A stretch of DNA of 10,084 nucleotides from Christensenella sp. UBA1260 (lineage in GTDB: Bacteria; Bacillota; Clostridia; Christensenellales; CAG-917), in the NCBI GenBank assembly GCA_002308155.1, contig DBVQ01000097.1, positions 5,144 to 15,227 on the forward strand, given 5' to 3'. This document shows positions 1-6,922 of the stretch, in pieces; position 1 is the first letter of the stretch, and each line of letters starts with the position of its first letter. The translations under genes and the position numbers were made by a program. A model generated the notes under the pieces. The model was not told where the DNA came from. It saw only the letters and a list, made by a program, of their open reading frames with translations, and did not search any database.

Positions 1-1
1 T

Positions 2-44
2 GCGTACGCTCTAGTACGCGCGCTCCAAACAAAAGGCGCCCTTT
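2..44. repeat. Two short inverted repeats in gene-free left edge
   Basis: Bases 1-104 hold no gene that I can support. Two small inverted repeats are visible: GCGTAC (2-7) with GTACGC (14-19) around a 6-base loop, and AAAGG (32-36) with CCTTT (40-44) around CGC. Neither is followed by a T-run, so they do not look like terminators. They could belong to the control region of a gene beyond the left edge, or be chance. Low confidence that they do anything. Confidence 0.25.
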
Positions 45-104
45 CGCGCATCTCATCAAAACTGAACGGTTTTTCAAAAAACAGGATTAATAAAAAAATA
101 CGAC

Positions 105-145
105 AATTAAAAAAGCGTGCCAAATGGCACGCTTTTATTTTTTTA
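105..145 (-). terminator. Intrinsic (probably bidirectional) terminator of the cofactor operon
   Basis: A perfect 11-bp inverted repeat, AAAAGCGTGCC (111-121) and GGCACGCTTTT (126-136), closes a 4-base loop (122-125). Read on the minus strand the hairpin ends in six T residues (114 to 109), the classic Rho-independent arrangement. It lies about 15 bases past the stop codon of the macro-domain gene, so it ends the long minus-strand operon. On the plus strand it is also followed by a T-rich run (133-143), so it could equally stop transcription coming from the left. Confidence 0.9.
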
Positions 146-150
146 AATGA

Positions 151-654
151 TTATTTTATTTCGTAATTTAGAGATTTTGCAATCTCAATGACGGCGGGAT
201 CAAACAGGACGAGAAAGATTCGCATTTCGTTGTCTTTCAAAAACGAGGTGATTTCGTCCACGGCGATTTTGATTGCTTCGGCTTTTGGGTAGCCATACAC
301 GCCTGCCGAGATGAGAGGAAAAGCCATGCTTTTGCACCCATTTGCCTTTGCAAGGGCAAGAGAACGCTTGTAGCATGAGCGGAGAAGTTGCTCTTCGCCT
401 CGCGCGCCACCGCGCCATATCGGACCCACAGTGTGTATAACGTGGTGGCAGGGCAGATTGTATGAGCCTGTGATTTTGGCGTCTCCCGTCTCGCAACCGC
501 CAAGAGTTCTGCACTCTTCAAGCAAGCCGCGTCCTGCGGCTCTGTGTATTGCACCGTCCACGCCGCCCCCGCCGAGCAAACTGCAATTTGCCGCGTTGAC
601 GATTGCGTCACAATCCATCTTCGTTATATCTCTCACCACGACTTCAAAAGACAT
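151..654 (-). CDS. Macro-domain protein (ADP-ribose / O-acetyl-ADP-ribose binding, YmdB/MacroD-like)
   Basis: A 167-residue, single-domain macro protein. Seen directly: VNAAN at residues 19-23, the GGGGVDGAIHRAAG phosphate-binding loop at 28-41, CETGD at 54-58 and SAGVYGYP at 116-123. These are the signature blocks of the MacroD/YmdB group, whose members bind ADP-ribose and often hydrolyse O-acetyl-ADP-ribose or mono-ADP-ribosyl groups on proteins. Length is normal for a stand-alone macro protein and nothing is missing. No signal peptide, so cytoplasmic. It starts 3 bases after the moaC-MOSC stop, with GAAGG inside the last moaC codons as ribosome-binding site, and is the last gene before the terminator. 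It has no established role in molybdenum or tungsten cofactor synthesis; a role in repairing or clearing a nucleotide by-product would be guesswork. Family call is firm, the biological job is not. Confidence 0.9.
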   Translation of the reverse strand: MSFEVVVRDITKMDCDAIVNAANCSLLGGGGVDGAIHRAAGRGLLEECRTLGGCETGDAKITGSYNLPCHHVIHTVGPIWRGGARGEEQLLRSCYKRSLALAKANGCKSMAFPLISAGVYGYPKAEAIKIAVDEITSFLKDNEMRIFLVLFDPAVIEIAKSLNYEIK

Positions 655-657
655 ATA

Positions 658-1572
658 TCAACCTTCAATGATATAGATTTTGTCGTTTGGCTTGACTTGT
701 CCCGAGGAGAGAACGCGGGTGAAGATGCCTTCTTTTGGCATAATGCAGGTGCCGACCGTGCGTGCGACCTCACAACCGTCTGAGGCGTGGCACTTTTTGC
801 CGATTTGCGTGACGATATGAAGCGTCTCACCAATGAGGAGTTTTGTTCCAACAGGGAGCGTATGCAATGTGATGCCTTCCGTTGTGAAGTTTTCCGCAAA
901 CTTGCCAAAGCAGAGCCCCGGGACGCCGAGTGCACGCATTTTGTCTATGCTTTCCTCGCCGAGCAAACTTATTTGACGCGTGCTTCCTTTCTCCGCGTGG
1001 CTGTCTCCGACAATGCCGAAGTCCGCAAGCAAGTCAACAGCGTCTATTGAGTGCTTGACCGTGCCCTTTGTTTCGCTGATATTTGTGGCTTTGACGATGC
1101 CTTTTTGCTCGCCTTTGACGTATAGTCCGCTCTTTCCGCCTTCTTTGTACACAAGCGTGATGCCGGAGATTGTCATTGCCTTGTCCACTGCTTTGAGCAT
1201 ATCGTAAATCGTGAGAGCAGAGACGGACACTGCGGTCAATGCTTCCATTTCCACGCCGGTTTCACTTGTGGAGGATGCTGTGGCAGTGATATGGATTGTG
1301 TCGGCGTCCATTGCAAAATCCACCTTCACGCACGAGATAAAGATGTTGTGGCAGAGTGGGACAAGCTCGGACGTCTTTTTTGCGCCCTGTATGCCCGCTA
1401 TGCGTGCCGTGTTGAACACATCGCCCTTTGGCGTCTTTCCGTCCTTTATGAGCGCAATCGTCTCGGGAGCGGTTTTGACATAGCCGTAGGCTATTGCCTT
1501 GCGCTCCGTCTTGACTTTGCCGCCGACGTCCACCATCTTTGCGCCGTTTTCGTCCAAATGTGTAAACTCCAT
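658..1572 (-). CDS. moaC: MoaC-MOSC fusion: cyclic pyranopterin monophosphate synthase with C-terminal MOSC domain
   Basis: Residues 1-155 are MoaC, which acts after MoaA to turn the cyclic GTP intermediate into cyclic pyranopterin monophosphate. Seen: MVDVG at 13-17, LVPLCHNI at 70-77, the TGVEMEALTAVSVSALTIYD block at 105-124, and D130-K131 in the DKAM segment; these match conserved active-site regions of MoaC. Residues 157-304 form a MOSC domain: DFGIVGDSHA at 184-193, GKFAENF at 223-229, GKKCHASDGC at 258-267 with the family's conserved Cys at 261, and CIMPKEGIF at 276-284. MOSC domains handle sulfur or bind molybdenum cofactor (as in MOCOS and mARC). The join is clean, with no frameshift and no internal stop. 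Such MoaC-MOSC fusions occur in anaerobic Firmicutes, from memory. The gene begins 1 base after the moaA stop; its ribosome-binding site is formed by the last two Gly codons of moaA. Confidence 0.92.
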   Translation of the reverse strand: MEFTHLDENGAKMVDVGGKVKTERKAIAYGYVKTAPETIALIKDGKTPKGDVFNTARIAGIQGAKKTSELVPLCHNIFISCVKVDFAMDADTIHITATASSTSETGVEMEALTAVSVSALTIYDMLKAVDKAMTISGITLVYKEGGKSGLYVKGEQKGIVKATNISETKGTVKHSIDAVDLLADFGIVGDSHAEKGSTRQISLLGEESIDKMRALGVPGLCFGKFAENFTTEGITLHTLPVGTKLLIGETLHIVTQIGKKCHASDGCEVARTVGTCIMPKEGIFTRVLSSGQVKPNDKIYIIEG

Positions 1573-1573
1573 A

Positions 1574-2500
1574 TCATCCTCCGATATAATTCATCTTTCT
1601 CGTTTGCATCTTACCGCTGTCAATATTGTGGCAAAACGGTTTGCTTGCGACTGCTTGCAAGAGTGCTTCTTGCACGTTGCCGTCCTTCAAATACGGCTTT
1701 ACATCTATTTCGCCCTCGCCGTGCAGGCAGGGGAGAAGTTTACCGTCCGAAGTCAGGCGCAGGCGATTGCAATCCTTGCAGAACTTGTTTGAGAGCGGAC
1801 GAATAAACCCAACTTTCTTGCCGTCCGCAAACGCATAGTACTCCGCATTGCCGATTGTCTCAACGTGGCGCAAGCCATATCTTTCAATAATTTCCGTTGC
1901 TGAGATGCCATATTGCGCGTATGCGTTGTTCTCGGCAAACGGCATGAGTTCAATAAACCTTAGCGTCACACCCATACTGTTTGCAAAGTCTGCAAACTCT
2001 TTGACGCTTTCATCGTTTATGCCACGCATGAGCACCGCGTTGACCTTGACGTTTTTGACGTTGTCCCTTGCGGCTTTCAATCCCGCAAGCGCATCGTCAA
2101 GATTTCCGCCCATAGTGACAAAACGATATTTGTCCTTGTCAAGCGTGTCAATGCTGACGTTGACAAGCGACACAACGTCCTTCAATCTGTCAATGTTTTC
2201 AGGCAGATACACGCCATTTGTTGTGAGCCCAATCTCAACGTCCAGCTCGCGCCCCACGCGTTCTATGAGAGAAACAGCGCCTTTTCTGACGAGCGGCTCG
2301 CCGCCAGTGAAGCGCACCTTTTTGCCACCAAGGGATTTGAAGGCGCTTATCACGTCAAAGACTTCTTCAAGCGTGAGCATATCCGCGTGGGATTTCTTTT
2401 CCACGCCGCCTTCCTTCATGCAATACTTGCATCTATAATTGCAAAGGTCGGTGAGCGACACTCGCAAATAGTCTATTTCTCTTTCAAACGCATCTCTCAT
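1574..2500 (-). CDS. moaA: GTP 3',8-cyclase MoaA (radical SAM)
   Basis: A 308-residue MoaA of near-standard length. It performs the first committed step of molybdopterin/tungstopterin synthesis, radical cyclisation of GTP to 3',8-cyclo-7,8-dihydro-GTP. Seen: the radical SAM cluster motif CxxxCxxC at C20, C24, C27; the SAM-binding GGEP at 66-69; LTTNG at 92-96; the second, GTP-binding [4Fe-4S] motif at C241, C244 and C258 with the intervening CNRLRLTSDGKLLPC segment; and the C-terminal MNYIGG, whose Gly-Gly tail is needed for activity in characterised MoaA proteins. All key residues are present. The ATG overlaps the TGA of the upstream moeA fusion gene by 4 bases (ATGA), so translation is probably coupled; the upstream ribosome-binding site is weak (GGCGAGAT, rather far from the ATG). 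Cytoplasmic, oxygen-sensitive. Confidence 0.97.
   Translation of the reverse strand: MRDAFEREIDYLRVSLTDLCNYRCKYCMKEGGVEKKSHADMLTLEEVFDVISAFKSLGGKKVRFTGGEPLVRKGAVSLIERVGRELDVEIGLTTNGVYLPENIDRLKDVVSLVNVSIDTLDKDKYRFVTMGGNLDDALAGLKAARDNVKNVKVNAVLMRGINDESVKEFADFANSMGVTLRFIELMPFAENNAYAQYGISATEIIERYGLRHVETIGNAEYYAFADGKKVGFIRPLSNKFCKDCNRLRLTSDGKLLPCLHGEGEIDVKPYLKDGNVQEALLQAVASKPFCHNIDSGKMQTRKMNYIGG
1577..1582 (-). promoter_or_regulatory. Ribosome-binding site of moaC-MOSC, made of moaA's terminal Gly-Gly codons
   Basis: Minus-strand GGAGGA occupies 1582-1577. It is also the two GGA codons for the last two residues of MoaA, followed by TGA, one base, then the ATG of moaC. Spacing from GGAGG to ATG is 5 bases, which is ideal. 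The same bases therefore encode a functional C-terminal tail and start the next protein. Confidence 0.85.
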
Positions 2501-4365
2501 TTGATTATTGTTATCTCGCCAATTCCGTCAAGCCCGTAGCCGCCAAACTCTTTCATGCGGCGAGCAAACTCTTTGCTCTTCAAAACTTCAATAAACCTCT
2601 TGACTCTTTCGTCTTCAAGCAGTTTTGCGGGGACGAGGAAGTCATAGTGTTCTTCGCCGACGGGCACAAAGTCAAGCCCCATGCTGTTTGCGGCGGAATA
2701 GACGCCCATGCCGCAGTCCACAACGCCTGCCTTCACGACGCTTGCGACAGCAAGGTGAGTGGTGTATTCCTTTTCATAGCCAAGGATTTCATCCGAAGAT
2801 ATGCCTTCTTGCTTTAAGAGATAGTCAAACAACAGCCTCGTTCCCGCGCCGTTTTGACGGTTGGCAAACGAATAGCCGTTTTTGAGGTCTTTGACCGAAA
2901 CAATATGTTTAGGGTTGCATTTTGGCACGATAAACCCTTGAATGCGTCCAAGACCGCGTATCAACGCCATGCTGCCCGACGGGAAATACTTCTGCACATA
3001 CGACACATTGTATTCGCCGTTTTCGTCAAGCAAATGGATTGGAGCTATGTGTGCGGAGTTGCTCTTCAAGGCAAGTATGCCGCCCATGCTTCCAACGTGC
3101 GCAGACACAACGGGCATCATATCGCCAACGACGTCAACCGCCACGTCATGACTGCCGACAATGACAAGGTTGTTCTTTATTGCTTGTTCGGTGTTGTAAA
3201 GTTCAACGCTGACTTTCTCGCCTGCTTCAATGCCTTCGCTGTGCTTTGGCACGTCCACAAGACCGTCCGCTTTTATCATACTCATGACTTGCGATGCACC
3301 GCGGGAGAGAGGGGTGGCAAAGTATTCGCCGTCCACATAGCCGAGCGCAACTCTCAAGTATTCTTCGTTTTTCAATGAGGAGACAACTCTCTTTGTGAGC
3401 GTTGCTTCAATCGTTGGACGTTCGCTTGGCGTGAGTCCCAAGAGCGTCTCAATGAGAGGTTTGACCACCTTTTCCATGACGAGATAAGCGGAGACAGGGT
3501 AGCCGGGGACGCCGACGACGGCTTTGCCGTCCACTATGCCGAGGATTGTAGGTTTGCCCGGTTTGATTGCAAGCCCGTGTGCCACAACCGTGCCGAGTTC
3601 TTCAATGACGGACTTTGTGAAATCCTTTGTGCCTGCGGACGAGCCCGCGTTTATGAGCACGACGTCGCTATCTTTGAGAGCGGCAAGTAGAGTCTTTTTG
3701 AGGATTTCTCTGTCGTCGCGCACGATGTCAAGGCGTTTTGCCTCTCCGCCATACTCCTCAACGAGCGCGCAGAACACGCGGCTGTTGCTCTCCATAAGTT
3801 TGCCAACGGCGAGGTCGGAAGCGTGTTCCACCATTTCTTCGCCGGTTGGAATGACGGACACGACAGGTTTTTTGACCACATCAATTTTCTCGTTTCCTGA
3901 CGCCAAAATTGCGCCGATGTCCATAGGGCGTATGCGACGGCGAGATGGAAGCACCATCTCGGTTGCGGCAACTGTTTCGCCCACGCAACGCAAATGTTGA
4001 TACGGACGGGACGGAGAAGTTATTGTCGCTTTGCCGTTTTTCAATATGACGTCCTCAATCATAATCACGCTGTCAAACGGTGCTTTGACCGCACCGCCCG
4101 TGTTGACGTATTCATATTGTCCCTCTTTGAGCGTCAACGGGTTGACCTCGGTTGCAGTGAGCGTGTCTTTTGAGCATACGGCGATGCCGTCCATTGCGGA
4201 CGCGTTGTAGGTTGGGTCGCAGACAGCGGCATAAATCGCCTTTTCCGTCACTCTGCCGGACGCGGAAGAGGCGTCTATTTTTTCTCCCGCTAGGCGGGAG
4301 AAGTTTTGAAGATATGCCGACAAAGTCTCGGCAAAATCGTTGTTTTCAATGTATGTGTTTCTCAT
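2497..4365 (-). CDS. moeA: MoeA-family molybdenum/tungsten insertase fused to a PBP-like domain
   Basis: A 622-residue two-part protein. Residues 1 to about 395 are MoeA, the enzyme that ligates metal to adenylylated pterin: SAMDG at 56-60 with D59 in the position of the catalytic Asp of E. coli MoeA, NTGGAV at 88-93, PTGEEM at 173-178, NAGSSAGTKDFT at 239-250, GLAIKPGKPT at 264-273 and GVPGYP at 285-290. Residues from about 400 to 605 form a periplasmic-binding-protein-like domain of the kind often fused to MoeA or ModE-type proteins: VGSHD at 403-407, NRQNGAGTR at 502-510, THLAVASVVKAG at 536-547, DCGMGVYSAA at 550-559 and GLDFVPV at 563-569. There is no signal peptide, so this domain works in the cytoplasm, presumably binding molybdate, tungstate or a pterin. 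The start overlaps the preceding moeA stop by 4 bases. With the other MoeA it makes a paralogue pair; which metal each handles cannot be read from sequence. Confidence 0.93.
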   Translation of the reverse strand: MRNTYIENNDFAETLSAYLQNFSRLAGEKIDASSASGRVTEKAIYAAVCDPTYNASAMDGIAVCSKDTLTATEVNPLTLKEGQYEYVNTGGAVKAPFDSVIMIEDVILKNGKATITSPSRPYQHLRCVGETVAATEMVLPSRRRIRPMDIGAILASGNEKIDVVKKPVVSVIPTGEEMVEHASDLAVGKLMESNSRVFCALVEEYGGEAKRLDIVRDDREILKKTLLAALKDSDVVLINAGSSAGTKDFTKSVIEELGTVVAHGLAIKPGKPTILGIVDGKAVVGVPGYPVSAYLVMEKVVKPLIETLLGLTPSERPTIEATLTKRVVSSLKNEEYLRVALGYVDGEYFATPLSRGASQVMSMIKADGLVDVPKHSEGIEAGEKVSVELYNTEQAIKNNLVIVGSHDVAVDVVGDMMPVVSAHVGSMGGILALKSNSAHIAPIHLLDENGEYNVSYVQKYFPSGSMALIRGLGRIQGFIVPKCNPKHIVSVKDLKNGYSFANRQNGAGTRLLFDYLLKQEGISSDEILGYEKEYTTHLAVASVVKAGVVDCGMGVYSAANSMGLDFVPVGEEHYDFLVPAKLLEDERVKRFIEVLKSKEFARRMKEFGGYGLDGIGEITIIK

Positions 4366-5588
4366 AGAATCCCCTTGTTTGAAAAAGGATAAACTTTGAC
4401 AAGCGTTCCGCTGTATATTCCTTCCGCCGTTTCAGGAAGCACGACATAGCCGTCTGCTTTTAAAGCGGAATAGAGGTGTGCGGATTTCAAGAATATCGGC
4501 GAGACAAGATATTTGTCGCCGTCAAACTCAATGCTTACGGGTTGCAAAGTCGTGCGCCCCGGGCTGGACGGGAAGTTTGTGGCGGCATAGGCGTATAAAA
4601 ACGAAGTTTTTTCGCCACGTGTGGATTTCACAACGCTGTTGCACACCGTTTGGAATACGCAGAGCGCGGCAAACGGATTGCCCGGGAGTCCAAACACAGT
4701 TTTCTCGCCAAAACCTGCGATAATCGTAGGTTTGCCGGGTTTGAGCGCGAGCCCGTGAAGCAGTATTTTGCCACTTGACAAGACCTTCTCGGTCAAATCC
4801 TTTGCGCCTATTGAGCTTCCACCTGACACGAGCACCCAATCGGCTTTTGCAAGCGCATTGTCAAGTGCTTTGCGGAAGAGCTCTTCGTTGTCGGGGATGC
4901 GCACGGCACTCACGACTTCGTAGCCATCGTCCACAAGCATTGCGTCAAGAAGAGACGTATTAACGTCTCTTATCTTGCCGTTTTCCGCCTTTTCGGACAC
5001 GGCGACAAGCTCATCGCCCGTTGAGATGATTGCAACTTTGATTTTGTTGTAGACGTCAACTCTTTCAATGCCGACTGACGAGAATACGCCCACCATAAGA
5101 GGGGAGACAACCTCGCCGCGCTTTGCAATGACGTCTTGCGGCTTGACCTCTTCACCGTAGAGCACGGTGTTTTCCCACTGTTTGACGGGAGAATAGACTG
5201 CAAGTTCGCCGTCCAGCTCCTCAACGTTTTCCACCATAACGACGGCGTTTGCGCCCTTTGGCAAAACCCCGCCCGTTGCGATTTGAATTGCCTCACCCTT
5301 TTCAAGCGAGATTGTCGGCATCTCGCCCATGAGTATTTTGCCCTTTATCTTCAAAAAGGCGGGGATTGACGCACTTGAACAATAGGCGTCCTCTGCGCGT
5401 ATTGCAAAGCCGTCCACAGTTGAGCGAGTATATGGCGGGAAGTAGTCCGGAGATTTGACGTCTTCGGCGAGTACAAAACCCACCGCATCAGCGGTGGTCT
5501 TGTTTGTTTTTGCAAGTGCGCTCTTTGGCAAGCGACTTTCAACTATGTTTTTGCAGTCCTCAAGGGACGTGACGTGAAAAAACTTCAT
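4362..5588 (-). CDS. moeA: Molybdopterin molybdenumtransferase MoeA (stand-alone paralogue)
   Basis: A 408-residue MoeA of normal length. It catalyses metal-dependent hydrolysis of adenylyl-pterin and inserts molybdate or tungstate. Seen: STVDGFA at 56-62 with D59 aligned to the E. coli catalytic Asp, ATGGVLPKGANAVVMVE at 104-120, ISTGDEL at 188-194, SGGSSIGAKD at 255-264, HGLALKPGKPT at 278-288 and GLPGNPFAA at 300-308, followed by the C-terminal MoeA domain IV. Start choice: an in-frame TTG 33 bases upstream (5621) would lie inside mogA and adds 11 residues unlike the family; the ATG at 5588 begins one base after the mogA TGA and gives the standard N-terminus, so I use it. It overlaps the next gene by ATGA. 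Sequence blocks differ clearly from those of the fused paralogue downstream, so the two are old, divergent copies rather than a recent duplication. Confidence 0.95.
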   Translation of the reverse strand: MKFFHVTSLEDCKNIVESRLPKSALAKTNKTTADAVGFVLAEDVKSPDYFPPYTRSTVDGFAIRAEDAYCSSASIPAFLKIKGKILMGEMPTISLEKGEAIQIATGGVLPKGANAVVMVENVEELDGELAVYSPVKQWENTVLYGEEVKPQDVIAKRGEVVSPLMVGVFSSVGIERVDVYNKIKVAIISTGDELVAVSEKAENGKIRDVNTSLLDAMLVDDGYEVVSAVRIPDNEELFRKALDNALAKADWVLVSGGSSIGAKDLTEKVLSSGKILLHGLALKPGKPTIIAGFGEKTVFGLPGNPFAALCVFQTVCNSVVKSTRGEKTSFLYAYAATNFPSSPGRTTLQPVSIEFDGDKYLVSPIFLKSAHLYSALKADGYVVLPETAEGIYSGTLVKVYPFSNKGIL

Positions 5589-5589
5589 A

Positions 5590-6066
5590 TCAGTTGTCCG
5601 CAATTCCAAGCAGTATTCCAAGCCCGTGTTCCAAGACGGGAGCCACTATGTCAAGGCTCTCCTCAACCGCCTTTCGTGAGCCCGGGAGATTGATAATCCA
5701 AGTTTTGTTTTTGATGCCTGACGTTGCGCGCGAAATCATTGCGTTTTTTGTGATTTCCAAAGACTTTGCGCGTATCGCTTCGCTGACGCCCGGGACTTCG
5801 CGGTCTATGACGGCCTTTGTCGCCTCAGGCACGACGTCGCGAGGGGAGAACCCCGTTCCGCCCGATGTGAAAACGAGATTTATCTCGTTTTTGACATATT
5901 CTTCAAGTTTATTTTTGAGTTTGTCAAAGTCGTCGGGGAGGATTGTCAAATCCACGACGTCGTAGCCGAGTTCAGCAAGCCTTTCTTTGAGATATGCGCC
6001 GCTCTTGTCCGCATACACGCCGCTTGCCGCTCGGTCGCTTGACACCAAAATTGCCGCCGTAAACAT
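5590..6066 (-). CDS. mogA: Molybdopterin adenylyltransferase MogA (MogA/MoaB family)
   Basis: A 158-residue member of the MogA/MoaB family, which transfers AMP from ATP to molybdopterin and so prepares it for metal insertion by MoeA. Seen: VSSDRAASGVYAD at 8-20 (the usual SDR/G start), FTSGGTGFSPRDVVPEAT at 66-83 including the TSGGTG loop and the conserved Asp at 77, RATSGI at 113-118 and INLPGSRKAV at 125-134. All family blocks are present. MogA and MoaB are hard to tell apart by motifs; the position directly before moeA and the pathway context favour the adenylyltransferase role. The ATG lies two bases after the TAA of the upstream adenylyltransferase gene, with AAGGTG as ribosome-binding site. 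Cytoplasmic and soluble. Confidence 0.93.
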   Translation of the reverse strand: MFTAAILVSSDRAASGVYADKSGAYLKERLAELGYDVVDLTILPDDFDKLKNKLEEYVKNEINLVFTSGGTGFSPRDVVPEATKAVIDREVPGVSEAIRAKSLEITKNAMISRATSGIKNKTWIINLPGSRKAVEESLDIVAPVLEHGLGILLGIADN

Positions 6067-6068
6067 AA

Positions 6069-6674
6069 TTACACCTTGATGACGTCAATGGTGAAGGAGT
6101 CAAGATCCACCATGACGAGTTTGTTTTTTATTTCTTCCGTTTCGTCAAGTATGAGTTTGCTTAGAAGTGCCACTTGCAAAGACGCAACCGTCGCGACAGT
6201 AAAGGCGTTTGTCGTGTGTGGTTGTTCAGTGTAGTTTGCATAAAACTTTGAAAGCGTCTTGTCGCCGGGGAAGCATACGCACGCCTGCCCAAAACTGCCT
6301 TCAAGCCCGCCGTGCACAAAAATCTTGCCGTGCTCTTCACACTTCTTTTCAATGAAAAGGCGCGCCTTTGCCGTGTCAACACAGTCCATAACCACGTCCA
6401 CCGAGTCCAAAAGACTTGCATTTTGCTCGCTGAAAAACTCGGGAACAGCCGTGACTTTGGTTTCCCCTTTGCGCTCCAAGCGATGTTTATACACGATTGC
6501 CTTTTTCTCGCCGAGCGTATCAAGGCCGCTTTCAAGTTGACGGTTCATATTGCTCTTGGCAAAATCGTCTCCGTCCACAAGGACGAGATGCTTTATGCCG
6601 AGCCTCGCCAGTTCCTCAATGACAAAACCGCCGAGCCCGCCGCAGCCTATGACCATGACCGAGTTTATTTTCAA
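6069..6674 (-). CDS. Short ThiF/MoeB/HesA-family adenylyltransferase, probable MoaD activator
   Basis: A 201-residue E1-like protein predicted to adenylylate the C-terminal Gly-Gly of the MoaD-like protein encoded just before it. Counting from the TTG start: the nucleotide-binding GCGGLGG at 10-16, VDGDDFAKSNMNRQ at 33-46, and VVMDCVDTAKAR at 94-105, which corresponds to the D-C-x-D-N region holding the Mg-binding Asp of MoeB. Unlike classic MoeB (about 250 residues) it lacks the two CxxC zinc pairs and the N-terminal helix, and starts almost at the first Rossmann strand; short clostridial ThiF-type enzymes are similar. Start choice: an in-frame ATG at 6713 would overlap moaD by 38 bases with no good ribosome-binding site, whereas the TTG at 6674 sits 5 bases after a perfect GGAGG. 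I prefer the TTG. The longer form would add 13 residues including one Arg. Confidence 0.85.
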   Translation of the reverse strand: MKINSVMVIGCGGLGGFVIEELARLGIKHLVLVDGDDFAKSNMNRQLESGLDTLGEKKAIVYKHRLERKGETKVTAVPEFFSEQNASLLDSVDVVMDCVDTAKARLFIEKKCEEHGKIFVHGGLEGSFGQACVCFPGDKTLSKFYANYTEQPHTTNAFTVATVASLQVALLSKLILDETEEIKNKLVMVDLDSFTIDVIKV

Positions 6675-6675
6675 A

Positions 6676-6921
6676 TCAGCCTCCAGTGCCGAGCGATACG
6701 ACCATGACGACATCGCCGTCTTTGAGTGGGGTTTTGTAGAGTTTCAAATCCTCAATGCTTACGTCGTTGACGTAATACATAAACTGTCTCCATGATTTCA
6801 TGTTGGAGTTGTATTTTGCAATGAGTTTGTCCACAAGTTCCTTGACCGTGGATGCCTCGATTTTTACTTCTCTGTCTTTGAAATTGACGCGCGCCGCGCC
6901 GAATAACCTAACCGTAACCAT
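6676..6921 (-). CDS. moaD: MoaD/ThiS-like ubiquitin-fold sulfur carrier
   Basis: An 81-residue small protein ending in GTGG, the tail that is adenylylated and thiocarboxylated in MoaD and ThiS. It begins with MVTVRLFGAAR, typical of the first strand of the MoaD beta-grasp fold, followed by TVKELVDKL (25-33) and KDGDVVMVVSLGTGG (67-81), the usual last strand and exposed tail. In the canonical pathway MoaD delivers sulfur to MoaE for the dithiolene of molybdopterin. The gene sits between the AOR and its likely activating enzyme, an arrangement common in AOR operons, from memory. It starts one base after the AOR stop with GGAGA as ribosome-binding site inside the last AOR codons. A ThiS role is less likely, since no thiamine gene is present. 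Confidence 0.9.
   Translation of the reverse strand: MVTVRLFGAARVNFKDREVKIEASTVKELVDKLIAKYNSNMKSWRQFMYYVNDVSIEDLKLYKTPLKDGDVVMVVSLGTGG
6680..6684 (-). promoter_or_regulatory. Ribosome-binding site deciding a TTG start, formed by moaD's terminal Gly-Gly codons
   Basis: Minus-strand GGAGG (6684-6680) lies across the codons GGA GGC, which encode the last two residues of the MoaD-like protein. CTGAT follows (the stop TGA included), then TTG at 6674. The spacing of 5 bases matches the moaD and moaC starts exactly, which supports TTG over the ATG at 6713. Confidence 0.75.
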
Positions 6922-6922
6922 A

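Noticed and set aside
1848..4000. Plus-strand open frames of 150-200 codons opposite moaA and the moeA fusion (1848-2438, 2854-3378, 3524-4000)
   Set aside because: Low-complexity, Ser/Thr-rich or Arg-rich translations complementary to conserved genes; no start signals of note.
5586..5621. TTG at 5621 as the start of the first moeA
   Set aside because: It would overlap mogA by 32 bases and add an unconserved leader. A local repeat of CTTGGAAT produces the TTG; the ATG at 5588 fits the family and the junction pattern.
5595..5621. Two copies of CTTGGAAT at the end of mogA as a functional repeat
   Set aside because: Only two short copies, inside coding sequence for the Gly/Leu-rich C-terminus; most likely coincidence.
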